Assembly: GCA_038030265.1 (NCBI GenBank)
Contig: CM075939.1
Coordinates: 41,955,253-42,019,252 of the forward strand
Direction of reading: 5' to 3'
From: Corythucha ciliata
Lineage: Eukaryota; Arthropoda; Insecta; Hemiptera; Tingidae
Length of the DNA: 64,000 nucleotides
In this document: positions 42,374 through 54,678 of the stretch, piece after piece
How the letters are laid out: each line of letters opens with the position of its first letter
Position numbering within the stretch: position 1 is the first letter of the stretch
Position numbers and translations under genes: made by a program
The notes under the pieces: model-generated
Database searches by the model: none
Told to the model about the DNA's origin: nothing
What the model saw: only the letters and a program-made list of their open reading frames with translations

Positions 42374-45300
42374 CTAAGGCTTCACCGTGAGCGGCAAAGT
42401 GTTCAATTTTCTAGCTGTAATCTCGGGGGTGTCGGCGACGGTTCCATCAGCGTTCAACGGAGCCCAAGGTGTGTAGACAGCTGCGGGTCGCAAATAGGCG
42501 TCGTAGGGAAGGCCGGCGGCGGCACTGGCGTAGGCGGCAAAGTGGACAGCTTTGGCGGCGCGAACTTCTGGAGTTTCAGCGACAGTTCCTGAGAGAGAAC
42601 AAATAAAAAAGTCACATTAATAAAACAAAATAAAAATGCTGAAAGAGGGCTATGTGGACTCACCATCGGGGTTCAATGGAGCCTCAGGTCCCCACCATTT
42701 GCGTTCGTAGGTGGATGGGACGACGACGGGACCGACGATGCCACGGGCTTTAGCCACTTCGGCAAAATGAGCGGCTTTAGCGGCTTTCACTTCGGGAGTG
42801 TCGTCAACGGTGCCGTCAGGGTTGAGGGGGACCCAACGTTTTGAGCGACTGAGAGCGTCTTGGTGAGCGGCCAAGTGGGCGATTTTAGCGGCGTGAACTT
42901 CGGGCGTGTCGGGAATGGGTCCGACGGGAAAGAGAGGAGCGAGAGATCTGACGAGATGAAAATAATGTCATAAAATACTATAAAAGTAAAAATTCACGCC
43001 CAGCCAGCTCAAATACCTGGCTTCGGCCTTTGCGGCGAAGTGAACAGCCTTAGCGGCTTTAACTTCGGGGGTGTCGTCAACAGTTCCGTCAGCTTTCAAA
43101 GGGGCGCCTCCGAGCCAGTGAGTTCCCCAGTAGGGAATGCCGCGGGCCTGAGCGTGTGCAGCGAAGTGAGCGGCTTTGGCAGCGACGATGGCGGGAGTGT
43201 CGGCGACAGTGCCGTCAGGGTTCAACGGAGCAGGGGAACCCCACCTGAATGAGATGATGATGATGATAAGTTTAGCAACTGATTGTGAGACAACAAAACT
43301 TAAGGTGTTGTTGGATGGTGGAATGGAGGGAGAATTAAACCTCCTCTGATCGAATCGGGTGAGATGAAGGGACATTTATTTTATCGTGGACTGTTCCTCA
43401 ATCTATAAAGCAATTATTTCAATAGCGTTAATTACACAAAAACATCAAAGAGACGATTTTTGAGTGAATAGCTAATGAAGCTCCTCCTGTGCGCAGACTG
43501 TATTAACAACAGAAGTAATAAACCGCTTTTAAAAAGTAAAAATTTGAATATGAAACAGTTCCATAGTTGCTTGGCGGGCTTTGAAGGAAATAGGAAAACG
43601 AGAAAACTTTCAAATGCTTCGGAACTGTAGAATATAAAGCGCGAAATTTGTTTTAGGGTATATACGGGGCGGATAGAAGTTTTTGATGACTTGCAACAGA
43701 GTGACTTACCATAGTGGAGAATACGAGTAAGGGAAACCACGAGCTTTAGCGATTTCACCAAAGTGAGCGAATTTAGCGGCGGCCACTTCAGGTGTGTCGG
43801 CAACAGTACCGTCGGGGTTGAGGGGAGCTGAGCGTTTGCCGCGAGCTTTGGCCTTTTCAACTTCAGCAAAGTGGGCGGCTTTGGCGATGGCCACTTCGGG
43901 CGTGTCGGCGACAGTGCCGTCGGCGTTCAATGGTGCGTGGTGGTACCAGGCGGGGATGAAAGGGTAAAGGGAGCGAGCGGCGATGACTTCTGAGGCGGGC
44001 GACTGTGGGATGTTGGTGGCGACGACACGGAAACCGTTGACAGGGTCGGCGATGTATTCGGCTCTTTGGACGATACCATTGGCGTCAACGTATGAGTAAA
44101 CTGTAATAAAGGACGGCCGGCGAAGGGGGGGGGGTCAAGTTAAAATTAATTACACTCACATTTTACCCACCAACTCCCACCACCGCCTACTAATTGTTCA
44201 CTCGACTATGCTAGGTCGAATCTCACGTACGAAGAACCAAACACAATTGAAGCGCCTTCCATTGCGCTGGCTTAATTAGACGGGTAAAAGACTTCCTCTC
44301 CACCAACCCCTCATACACCCAAACCACGACAACGATCATCTTTATACCCCTTTGAATAGTCTAACAACCGTATAACACTAGCCCCGAGCAAAGATTCAGT
44401 AAACCTCTGCCAACCTCGGCGAAGGCCGGACTTCATCAGGCTTTTACTAGCGTGTAATTAATTGCCGCACAATAGGGTTTCTCGGTAATTCTGTTATTTA
44501 TTTGATTATCTGCATGAATAAAGATGAAGGGGCAATAAGTATATTGAAAAGGGCCTCAGGGGAGGGAAGAGGAATGCCTAATTACATTGTCATTTTCGTT
44601 GTTTAAAAAACAATGCAATTTTGGTAGCAGAATGTGAAGGTGTGACGAAGGGGAGGGGGCACGTTTTTTTTTTTTTTTTCATCTCTTGAGTTCAAGTTGC
44701 ACACATAGGGCCACCGTGTCTATACAAAACTGTTGTTTGCTTTACATTGTACGTCAAACAATTGGGCGACTCTAAACAACGTCTGATTGAAGAAAAAAGA
44801 TGAAAAACAAACAAAAAAACCGTGCCGTTAAACTACATTCACGGAAGGCGAACGTCGACTTTTTTTTTTTTTTTTTTTCACAAGTGTGTTTATTAATTCG
44901 ATCGCTGAGATTTTACAGTCGTGGTCAACAGTGAGAATTCGTTTGTTAACACGTTTCACTGAACTGAAAAAGAGTTAGGGTGTCAAACAGCGATTCTTAC
45001 CAGGGTGTTTGAGGCACTCAGAAACGTCCTGAACCCCCCACCTCCACCCAATAATGTTGTTGTGACAATGTCAGTCATGGCAGGAGGGTGATATATAAGG
45101 TTGAGGTTTGGTCTGGTGGAAGTGGAAGAATAATGTCGAAAACCCGAGCCCCTTCGTAATCCCTTCCTACCATATCATCCGAAAAGCCCGAGGTGGCGAC
45201 CTTCCAACCGCAGCGACCGAAAGGGCAGCCACTGTCATTGGATGCATCTTACACTTACCGTTAAGAAAAATACCCACGACCCATAAAAATTGGACCCAGC

Positions 45301-48300
45301 TCGGCTTCCCGCAGATGAAATTACTAGTTAGAGTGTGAAATTGCATTAAACTGCAAAAATTCAGAGCTAAGTAGGCATAAAACTGCCACTTTCGGGTCTA
45401 AATAGCAACAAAAAATTGCGAACCGTATGGCAAAAAATTTGATAAATTTAATCGACCACTAAGGCCCATTTTCACCAACAAAATTGATCTCGTTTAAAGT
45501 TGATCGTGATTAGTTGCCAATAACGACCCATGTGAATTTTGATACAAGTGTTTACATTGTAATCGTGATTATTTGTTGATCTTGGTTTAAGAAGTTGGTG
45601 AAATCGGGCCTAAATCGTAAGTTTTGCTTGCGACAGTAAAATACATAAATATCTATAAATAGTCGCAAAACTGCAAGTTTGCGACTATAAGTAGCAACAG
45701 AATCACTATTTTAGGAGGAAACCAATGAATTTTGGTACCTACCTAGCAATAATTTTAATGTTGAACATGCCTATGAACGCGTCATTGAATGACTTAGCAG
45801 ATAAATCCTTCAATAAGCAAATTTTATGGCCAAAAAGTCGGTAATTGCAACACTGGAGCTGAGTCGACACGAAATTGCTACAATCGGAGATATTAAAAAT
45901 TGCCAAAATGTTTCAAGTTTCCAAACATCAGCGAAATGGCAAGTTCCGGGACGTGGAGACGGTGCCCTGTATGGCCACCGGTCCCTCAGACTACCAAAAG
46001 CGTAATGAATAGCCACAAAGTTACACCATTGGGAGCTAAATGATGTCAAAATTGTAAGTATGAGGTCTAAATTTCATAAAAATTGAGTTTATCGAAACAT
46101 CAAGCTTCGGGGCTTTTTAAAAAAGTTTTAGTACCCCGACAGCTGGCCCCGACAGTGGCCAAAGTCATGGCAAATATTGCCACGAAATGGCATCGCGTCC
46201 GAACTTGAAAAAAAAACGTGTGAAATCGCATTCTTTATTTTCGCAAAATTAATAGTTCCGGCACCTCTTTTTAGTGACCTCGAAATCCTGTGTATCGCCG
46301 GCCACGACAGCTCCCAAAAAGTCTGACGACTAGCTGCAAAATTGCATCATTTAGGAACTAAAAATCCGCAACATTGACAGTTTCCCCGTTGAATATTTGT
46401 GAAATCGCAACGTTTCAGGTTTTCAATTACATGAGATTGCAAGCGGTTGGTCTTTATTTTCAGTTTGGGGGCATAGTGACCGACTGCGCCTAATGCCTGG
46501 CAATTATTACCACGAAAACACGTCACGTTTGAGCTAAAAAATCTGTGAAATTACGAGACTATGGGCTAAAAAAAGGGCTACAAGTAGGCGAATTTACATA
46601 ATTCTGGTATAAATATTCTCAAAATTCCTTGTTTCCGGTCTTAATTTCAACAAAATAGCTTGTCTCTGGTCTTCATTTAAACCAAAATTGCAGGTTTCTG
46701 GCCTAATTATTCTCGAATTTACAAGTTTCTGATCTTTATTTATAACGACATCAAAGTTTCAGGAGTGAAAATTCGTGGAATTAGGGGTTTCTGGTCTATA
46801 TTTTTGCGAAATTCGAAGTTTACGGTTTTTTTTTTGGTTTGTGAATATGTTTTTCGAAAAAGCCAAACCCGCTAAACTTTTCCGGCTAAAAAAGAACGTT
46901 TTTAGAAGGAGCAGACTCCTCAAAATTCGGGTTTGAAGGAGCCAAACCCATGAAATTTGGTTTTTGAAAGAGCAGCGACGCACTTCAGTGCGGTTCTAAG
47001 GGCATGTACGTGGCAAAACTTCCGAAAACCGTTAATATTCGTTGCTGAATCTACTAAAAAGTGCTTATTTCGCAATTGTCCATGCGACTACTGGGCCGAA
47101 ATTGATGAAATCGCTGATTCGTGGTGTATAGAGGCCGTTTTTACTGCTAAAATGTAGAGAAAAACGCTAATAAGCTATTCCTGGGCTAAGCCCTCGGCTA
47201 AGATTAAAATTACGCTAATTCAAGGCTATGAAAATGAAAATAAACGGGTCAAAATTAAATTAAAACAAACAAAATTAAGTGCAAACTAAGGTGTTAAAAT
47301 TGATAAAAATCGCTGATTCACTCGTGAAATAAAGAAATAGGTACCGCTCATTAAAGCTATAAAAGTGAGATGGATATGATGAGTAATTCTGTCGCCGGTA
47401 TTTTAAATTAATAAATTAATTGAACTGATGTTATCCGGACGACGATGGAAGGGCATAGCCCAACACAATTCGAGTTTCGAAAAAAAAAATAGCCCCCCGG
47501 CGGGATTTGAACCCGCAACCCTTGGATTACCACTCCAGCACGCTGCCAATTGTGCCACGGAGACGCCTTTGGGAGTCGTACTCCGAGGGATAAGCTAAGC
47601 CGAACCCCACCCACCACACCATCTAGATAAGATAAAATTCGGCGTGGTTTACCGATCAGGAGAAACGCCTTGAGTTTCTAGAAACAATGAACATGGGTGG
47701 GGTTCGCCTTATCTTATCCCTCGGAGTACGACACCCAAAGGCGTCTCCGTGGCGCAATTGGCAGCGTGCTGGACTGGTAATCCAGAGGTTGTGGGTTCAA
47801 GTCCCGCCGGGGAGCCATTTTTTCTCGAAACTCGAATTGTGTTGGGCTATGCCCTTCCATCGTCGTCCGGATAACATCAGTTCAATTAATTTATTAACTA
47901 TACAAGTGAATCAAATCGCAGCTAAAATTGAAAGTAACAACAACAAAAAACGCTAATTCGGGGCTGAAATTGTTTATTCGCGGTTCGAAATAAAAAAAGT
48001 CACTAATTCACAGCTAAAATTAATAAAAACAAAAGAAAAAAGAGAAACAAATAAATTAAGAAAAACAATTGTCAGCACTAAAACTGAGAAAAACGCAAAC
48101 CCGTGGATTCTGTAGAAGACTTTGAGGCTAAAACTGAGAAAAATACAAATCCATACCTGAAGGTGAAAAAAATGGTAAAATGGGGCTAAGCTGCGCGAAA
48201 ACCCTGTTAATTTGCGGCTAATATTGAGTAAATAACCAATTTAGCGTGGCTAAAATGAATAAAAACGCTAATTATTAGCTCAAATAGAGAAAAGACGTTA

Positions 48301-51300
48301 GGTTTGATGGTAAAAATGGAAATATATCGCTAATTTGCAGCTGAAATTGAAAAAAAAAAACGCAAAATTTTAACTAGAATAGTGAACAAAATCGCAAGTA
48401 AAATAAAAAAAAAATAATTCTTGCCTAAAATTGCGTATTTATAATTAAAATGGCGAAAAATGGGCCATTCGATGATAAAGAAGAAAAAATGTGCCTGAAA
48501 TTATAGGACAAATTTTCGAAATTCGGTGCCAACATTTAAAATAAATACCATTTAATTCACAAATAAAATTGATATAAATTGCCCATGTACGGTTAAAAAA
48601 TATTAAATGAGCTAGTTCACGGCAGAATCTGCACAAAAACGCTGATACACGTCTGAATTGAGAGAAATCGCTATTATAGCGGCTAAAATTTGGAAAAACT
48701 TAAAAAATTGAGAAAAATGGCTAATAAAATCACCGTTAAAATCGAGAAAAATCGCTAATTCAGTGTAGACAACCATCAAATAGCTGGTAAAATTGGGACG
48801 AATGCTAATTCGCGATCAAAATTCAAAAAAATGCGAATGAATTCGTGGCTCAAATTTCTAGATAGCGTACTGAAAAAAATAAAGCGCTAATTACCAGCAT
48901 ACATTAAGAGAAAAACTAATTCGTGATCAAAATTGCGGATAAAATGGAGGCAAATTGCAATTTTGCGAGTGCATTGAGGAAAAACCGTCAATTCCACAGA
49001 TACGATACGAATAAAAAATCACTAATTCGTGCCTAAAATTGTAAAAAAGCACTAATTCAAGGGAAAAATCGCTTTTAAAACTGAAAAATTAGACCCTACC
49101 TACAACGCTAAAATTGATAAAAACTGAACTACCCAACGTTGCGAAAAATCGCCCATTTACGGATAAAATTGTTGAAAAGTCGCTAATTCGCGGTTAAATT
49201 GGCCGAAAATGCTAATTCACGGCTGAAATTGAGACAAATCGCTGCAACCAACGGCTAAAATTACGACAAAGTTCATTGCTTAAATTGTGACGGCCATGAA
49301 AATCGCTAATTAAATCACCGCTAAAAGTGACAATAATCGTCTGATTCTCGATTGAAAGTGCAGAAAATAGCCAAAATCAGGCTAAAAGTAGAATAAAAGC
49401 TAATTCCTTGTGAAAATTCAAAAGAATTGCAAAAAGCGCTATAAAAAATACCATGTATAATTCACACAAAGCGCTCAGTCGCGAGGAAAAGTTGAGAAAA
49501 TCGCCAATTAGCCGTAAATGTACGCTTTAAATTGAGCATGAGCGCTAATTGACGGATGGGCTGTACAAATAGCGTTAATTTACTGCTATAGTAAGGTGAA
49601 AGCCATCATATAACGCTACATAAAAATTTGTTCACACATAATAGTGAATAAGGGACCCTACATGGGCCCCGATAGCTGGTATAGGTCCGCCAGTGTTTGG
49701 GACGTGAGCAAAGTTATTTGCTGTGAGAAGTTTGTTTTGGGTGTGAAGAGGAAAAAAAAACACTGTTGTCAAAGTTACCCCCTCCCCCCTCCACCATCCA
49801 GCGGCGTGGCACCCACTGAGCCTTTCTCTAGCTATACGCAGTGACATAGGTATATTGGACTCATGTGAATTCGAGAGCGAGCTCCCTCTAACTAAGGGAG
49901 AAAATAGCAACGCACAAAAAAAAAGGGTTATACGCACAAATTGTGAAAAGGACAACGGTTGTAACAAAAAAGAAGAAAAAAGTGTATGTAGAGGCAGCAA
50001 ATTTCCAATCCTGAGGACCATCGTGGTATGGTGGGACCGCGGGGGGGGGGGGGTTAGGGGTTGAGTTTTGGATAGCCCGGTGATTCAAAGAGGCGATACT
50101 AAAAGTGCAGGGGCGGGTAAAATGGTATCAGAGAATGAAAAAAGGGAAAATCGAGTTCCGAACCCTCCCCCCTCCTGTCCCAACCAATTCGGCAAGTTGT
50201 CACGTCTTGCATGTCATCAGTATATCTCTCGCACAGCCACTCTGAAATCCTTCAGATTTCAATCTCCCTCTAAATTACAAGAATGAAGCCCAGAGAAGTG
50301 TAGGGTGGACAAGAACGTGACCCCCCCCCCCCATAACACACACACACCATAAATTTTACATTGCAGAAAAACAAAGTGGATTACCCCGTTTGTAGTCCCA
50401 GGATTTCATGCAGAATGTTGAACACAAGGGTGGAACGAAGGGTGTAGGGATGAATTGGTGACCAGTAATGGGACAATACAATAGATGAACATCATAAAGG
50501 ATGATCGTCAAGACGTGAACTAAGTGATCTCCTCAATTGTAATGAGACCAAATTATTTTGTTTTATCGAATTTAAGGGATCGTGATGAGTCTAAAATAAA
50601 GGGAGGGAATTATTGATACCACGATAATATGCCATACGTTTTTTAACGAAGTTCAGCGCATAGTAATAGGTCTATTCGTTTATCGTCCGGAGCTGCACTA
50701 TTAGCACTGAAAGTACTAACCTTCCATTATTTTTTCGCGTTATTTCACGTAATAACCCGCGAGGTTACATAATTTCGTGCTGCTCGAAGTAGTCCGGGAC
50801 GACAAACGAATAGACCTAATGACTAATGAAGAAGTAAGTAATAGAGACAAGAGGATCAATAAATGCATCACAACCGATGCGTGATGGGAAGACAAAGTTG
50901 CTACTATCCATAGAGAGCGGCTCTGGGACTTTAGTTTCTCGCTAAATTAACTTCATCAAGAGGGTCAATGTCGTTTATTAGTCACTAATGCAAGCCGCTT
51001 GAAAGTTTCTCCCAAAGGGATAAAGCTGCTCGCTCTCCCCGCCCTATTTAGAGCATTATAGAAACCCTTTTTCCATCCTGAACAGCACAAAACTTGCACT
51101 GGCTACTAAACATTCCCAAGGCAAAACCGAACAAAATCGTTTCATTTTATTTTATTTAACAGGTGTCGACGTGATTGTGAGCACAAAAAAGACACCCCCT
51201 TTTCCAAACCGTTAACTGGAGGCGCTTCAAGTTTTATCCCCTCCCCCCCTAACCAAACTCACCCTTCCTCACGATCCATTATAAGCCTGCAAAGTTGTTC

Positions 51301-54300
51301 AGGCGGGAGAGAAGCTTTCTGCATGTCTTCCTCCAGGATGGGATTTTTATTCAAATGTCTGCCTATTAAGGTTGCTAATGTTAATTGAGCCTAAGCGTTT
51401 TTCCTCTTCCCTTCACCCGAACGACAATTTTAACTGGAAATACAAATTGTAGGTAATGTTATCGCATAAATTAGGTTGGTTAAATGTCTAAACCTTCTAA
51501 CTGTCAAAACGGATTGTAGTGAAACGCTAGCCACTGCTGATTAAGCCTTATTTAACTAATTAAATAAACATTATTAGGAATATTTAATGGGAATAAAATT
51601 AAATTAAAATGACACTTTGTAAAATCAATTTCGATTTACATAAATTGGTTGACGTTTAGTTTCATTGTGCATAAACTTACCCCCTTTGGTCGTACCATCG
51701 GCGCTTCTCATCTCAGATTTGGACGACGGACCGCCGGCATAGCCGTACGAGTATTGACCCAGGGCGTCCTGAACGTGATACTGATTCGATAGAATCAGAG
51801 GGTTGCAAGTCGCGGCGGCGACGAGGGACAGGAAAATCTGAAACAAAAGAAAAACAAGTATTTCGGTGGTTAAATTTCTGATCTGTTAATGGAGGAAATT
51901 GTAATGAAACGAATGGTGGGCGTGAGGTGGAAGAGAAGACGTGACAAGTTGAAAAAAAAAAGGTTGTACCATCGGTAAATAGCGATGTAGATTGAAACGC
52001 GAATTGGCGCACGGAAGTTAAAAACGACTGAACTTCTATTCCAAAGGCGGTATATAGCACTATTTTGACCAGGGTGTGAGAAAACTTCGAAAGATTTGAA
52101 AAGCGGCATTTTAAAATTCTGGAGGTTTAGTCGTTCAAAGTTGATGTTCTTTCAACGATTTAAACACGCGGAAAACTCCCGCACAGAACGGCACAGTAGT
52201 TAAAACAAACATTACGAGAAAAGAGAAAAGCGTTACGAGCAACAAAAAATGTTTCCCTCGAAACTTTTTTTTGTTCAAAACTTTGCTTTGTGTGATTTAC
52301 AGCCGTAAGTCATCCGAGATAAAATTAATGAGACGATTTAAAAATTAATGACAAAAAGGTGGCCCTATTTCTGAGAGTTTCAGACCCCCCCCCTCGCGTT
52401 ATTTCACGTAATAACCCGCGAGGTTACATAATTTCGTGCTGCTCGAAGTAGTCCGGGACGACAAACGAATAGACCTAATGACTAATGAAGAAGTAAGTAA
52501 TAGAGACAAGAGGATCAATAAATGCATCACAACCGATGCGTGATGGGAAGACAAAGTTGCTACTATCCATAGAGAGCGGCTCTGGGACTTTAGTTTCTCG
52601 CTAAATTAACTTCATCAAGAGGGTCAATGTCGTTTATTAGTCACTAATGCAAGCCGCTTGAAAGTTTCTCCCAAAGGGATAAAGCTGCTCGCTCTCCCCG
52701 CCCTATTTAGAGCATTATAGAAACCCTTTTTCCATCCTGAACAGCACAAAACTTGCACTGGCTACTAAACATTCCCAAGGCAAAACCGAACAAAATCGTT
52801 TCATTTTATTTTATTTAACAGGTGTCGACGTGATTGTGAGCACAAAAAAGACACCCCCTTTTCCAAACCGTTAACTGGAGGCGCTTCAAGTTTTATCCCC
52901 TCCCCCCCTAACCAAACTCACCCCTTCCTCACGATCCATTATAAGCCTGCAAAGTTGTTCAGGCGGGAGAGAAGCTTTCTGCATGTCTTCCTCCAGGATG
53001 GGATTTTTATTCAAATGTCTGCCTATTAAGGTTGCTAATGTTAATTGAGCCTAAGCGTTTTTCCTCTTCCCTTCACCCGAACGACAATTTTAACTGGAAA
53101 TACAAATTGTAGGTAATGTTATCGCATAAATTAGGTTGGTTAAATGTCTAAACCTTCTAACTGTCAAAACGGATTGTAGTGAAACGCTAGCCACTGCTGA
53201 TTAAGCCTTATTTAACTAATTAAATAAACATTATTAGGAATATTTAATGGGAATAAAATTAAATTAAAATGACACTTTGTAAAATCAATTTCGATTTACA
53301 TAAATTGGTTGACGTTTAGTTTCATTGTGCATAAACTTACCCCCTTTGGTCGTACCATCGGCGCTTCTCATCTCAGATTTGGACGACGGACCGCCGGCAT
53401 AGCCGTACGAGTATTGACCCAGGGCGTCCTGAACGTGATACTGATTCGATAGAATCAGAGGGTTGCAAGTCGCGGCGGCGACGAGGGACAGGAAAATCTG
53501 AAACAAAAGAAAAACAAGTAGTTCGGTGGTTAAATTTCTGAACTGTTAATGGAGGAAATTGTAATGAAACGAATGGTGGGCGTGAGGTGGAAGAGAAGAC
53601 GTGACAAGTTGAAAAAAAAAGGTTGTACCATCGGTAAATAGCGATGTAGATTGAAACGCGAATTGGCGCACGGAAGTTAAAAACGACTGAACTTCTATTC
53701 CAAAGGCGGTATATAGCACTATTTTGACCAGGGTGTGAGAAAACTTCGAAAGAATTGAAAAGCGGCATTTTAAAATTCTGGAGGTTTAGTCGTTCGAAGT
53801 TGATGTTCTTTCAACGATTTAAACACGCGGAAAACTCCCGCACAGAACGGCACAGTAGTTAAAACAAACATTACGAGAAAAGAGAAAAGCGTTACGAGCA
53901 ACAAAAAATGTTTCCCTCGAAACTTTTTTTTGTTCAAAACTTTGCTTTGTGTGATTTACAGCCGTAAGTCATCCGAGATAAAATTAATGAGACGATTTAA
54001 AAATTAATGACAAAAAGGTGGCCCTATTTCTGAGAGTTTCAGACCCCCCCCCCCCAAAACCCGTCACCTCAACCAGTCCGTGGAATGAAAAAATAACGTC
54101 AAGAAAAGGACTAGAAAAACTCAGTGACGTCTTTGAGCGTCCAATTTTCCTCTGATATTGGATGAGGGGTGACGCTGCAAAGAAGGGAAAGGGAAGCGCG
54201 AGATACCAAAACATGTGAATACGTCAAAACAAAAAGTTAAATATAACAGAAACTACTGAACTAGCGTTAGATTGCTGTACACGAGGAAAACTCAACTGTG

Positions 54301-54678
54301 AAAAGTCAACTCAACTTCAACGGCTTCAAAATCCCCCGCGGCACAAACAACTCCATACATTCCGCGTAGTTCACGCTCCTCTTGCCTCCTTTTACCCACA
54401 TCAACCATTAACTATAGAACAGCACGTGGCATCATATTATCCTCGTTTGTTCACAAGTCCCTTTTTAAACCCATCATCGTGCCTACACAAAACGTCGAAA
54501 GATTTATGCTATTCAAATCGTGTAAAAAAAAAAAAGGTGCGTCTCTTCTTTCAATAAAAACACACGCACACTCAAGACGTTCAACGTTAAAAATATAAAA
54601 AAGACCGCCCCCGGAGTGTAACTCTCGACAAGTTAAAAAATTCAAACGTTAAAGAAGTGTACTTACAAAAGAATTCAT
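42374..54678 (-). CDS. Cuticular protein: RR chitin-binding domain plus 18-residue motifs (6 exons)
   Basis: Coding exons on the minus strand are 54678-54667, 53497-53341 (or its duplicate 51837-51681), 44100-43710, 43244-43017, 42947-42664 and 42588-42374. All have GT-AG introns with matching phases, giving 428 residues. MNSF from exon 1 joins [11 protein letters not shown] to form the signal peptide. A Rebers-Riddiford (chitin_bind_4) domain follows, split over exons 2 and 3: [17 protein letters not shown], then [19 protein letters not shown] and [11 protein letters not shown]. Exons 3-6 hold about eight copies of a motif like [19 protein letters not shown], the arthropod 18-residue cuticle motif. 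Often LNPDG precedes it, and KARG or similar follows. The protein would be secreted and bind chitin in the cuticle. The tiny first exon and long first introns are usual for insect cuticle genes. The last motif is disturbed by a probable one-base frameshift, so the end is uncertain. Confidence 0.9.
44101..45330. other. Intron 2 of the cuticle gene, proximal part
   Basis: Non-coding, with poly-T runs near 44665 and 44860. No RNA gene or mobile element was recognised. Confidence 0.4.
45331..46960 (+). repeat. Degenerate minisatellite, AAATTGC-AAGTTTC-GGTCTAAAT family
   Basis: Phrases such as AAATTGCAAGTTTCGGGTCT and variants recur every 30-70 bases with heavy drift. A Harbinger-type MITE is embedded at 45463-45610. 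It lies in intron 2 of the cuticle gene. Confidence 0.55.
45463..45610. mobile_element. PIF/Harbinger-type MITE, TAA target duplication
   Basis: GGCCCATTTTCACCAAC at the left end pairs with GTTGGTGAAATCGGGCC at the right end, and TAA lies on each side (45460-45462, 45611-45613). Length is 148 bp. Confidence 0.8.
47492..47567 (-). pseudogene. tRNA-like sequence, left arm (anticodon reads GGT)
   Basis: D arm, anticodon arm and T arm (GCGGGTTCAAATCCCGC) are present. The anticodon stem CTGGA/TCCA is partly broken and position 32 is G. It is the drifted twin of the copy at 47741-47816. Confidence 0.6.
47741..47816 (+). tRNA. tRNA-like gene, right arm, anticodon GGT (Thr) on an Asn-like body
   Basis: GTCTCCG pairs with CGGGGAG at six of seven acceptor positions, followed by GCGC/GCGT in the D arm. 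The anticodon stem CTGGA/TCCAG is perfect with loop CTGGTAA, and the T arm GTGGG/CCCGC pairs. The body (GTGGCGCAATTGG, AGGTTG) resembles eukaryotic tRNA-Asn, whose anticodon loop differs by one base (GTT). GGT for Thr is not normally used in animal nuclear genomes, so this may be a tRNA-derived repeat rather than a working gene. Confidence 0.5.
49611..50662. other. Intron 2, distal part without recognised gene
   Basis: Non-coding, with runs of G (50041-50052) and C (50321-50332). No repeat family was recognised. Confidence 0.35.
50663..50819. mobile_element. MITE whose centre marks a duplication breakpoint
   Basis: GGTCTATTCGTTTATCGTCC at the left end and GACGACAAACGAATAGACC at the right end form inverted repeats, flanked by TA. 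The 1659-bp tandem duplication starts in its hairpin-like centre (CGCGTTATTTCACGTAATAAC, near 50735), so only its right half is repeated at 52394-52478. Confidence 0.75.
50735..52393. repeat. 1659-bp tandem duplication, copy 1
   Basis: It matches 52394-54052 at nearly every base, differing at only a handful of positions and in some homopolymer lengths. It contains one complete exon 2 of the cuticle gene with both splice sites and the adjoining intron. Confidence 0.92.
51681..51837 (-). CDS. Cuticle gene exon 2, downstream duplicate
   Basis: The 157-bp exon has a TTTCAG acceptor and a GTAAGT donor and encodes the rest of the signal peptide and the first half of the RR domain. Its protein is the same as that of the copy at 53341-53497. 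Its phase (0 in, 1 out) means it can replace, but not follow, the other copy in an in-frame mRNA. Confidence 0.8.
52394..54052. repeat. 1659-bp tandem duplication, copy 2
   Basis: Second copy, joined head to tail to copy 1 at a junction between a poly-C run and the MITE centre (52381-52400). It ends in a poly-C run of similar type at about 54043-54056. Confidence 0.92.
53341..53497 (-). CDS. Cuticle gene exon 2, upstream duplicate
   Basis: Identical in coding sense to the copy at 51681-51837 and nearer to exon 1. Splice signals are intact (TTTCAG, GTAAGT). Confidence 0.85.
54053..54666. other. Intron 1 of the cuticle gene, unduplicated part
   Basis: Non-coding. The GTAAGT donor is directly after MNSF (54666 downward). 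No mobile element was recognised. Confidence 0.5.

Larger units (their letters stand above)
47405..47905. mobile_element. Palindrome with a tRNA-like gene in each arm
   Basis: Arms of about 220 bp (47405-47625 and 47690-47905) are near-perfect reverse complements, from TTAATTGAACTGATGTTATCC at the outside to CACCCAC at the inside, separated by about 65 bp. Each arm has one tRNA-like sequence pointing toward the outside. It splits the minisatellite in two. Confidence 0.8.
47160..49610 (+). repeat. Main CTAATTCG-type degenerate minisatellite, with a tRNA palindrome inside
   Basis: Dozens of units around GCTAATTCG-GGCTAAAATTGAGAAAAA extend from 47160 to 47400 and from 47900 to 49610; unit length varies from about 25 to 40. 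It lies in intron 2 of the cuticle gene. No coding potential is recognised. Confidence 0.75.

Noticed and set aside
42650..43930. Each cuticle motif block as a separate small gene
   Set aside because: Splice sites and phases join them into one six-exon gene with a single signal peptide.
47408..47956. Two similar frames ([16 protein letters not shown]) on opposite strands
   Set aside because: They are translations of the tRNA-like arms of the palindrome, not proteins.
51625..51846. An apparent Met-Phe-Gln start directly before the exon 2 copies of the cuticle gene
   Set aside because: The MFQ codons come from the intron end (TTTCAG acceptor). A true start with matching phase exists at 54678, so the exon 2 copies are not separate genes.
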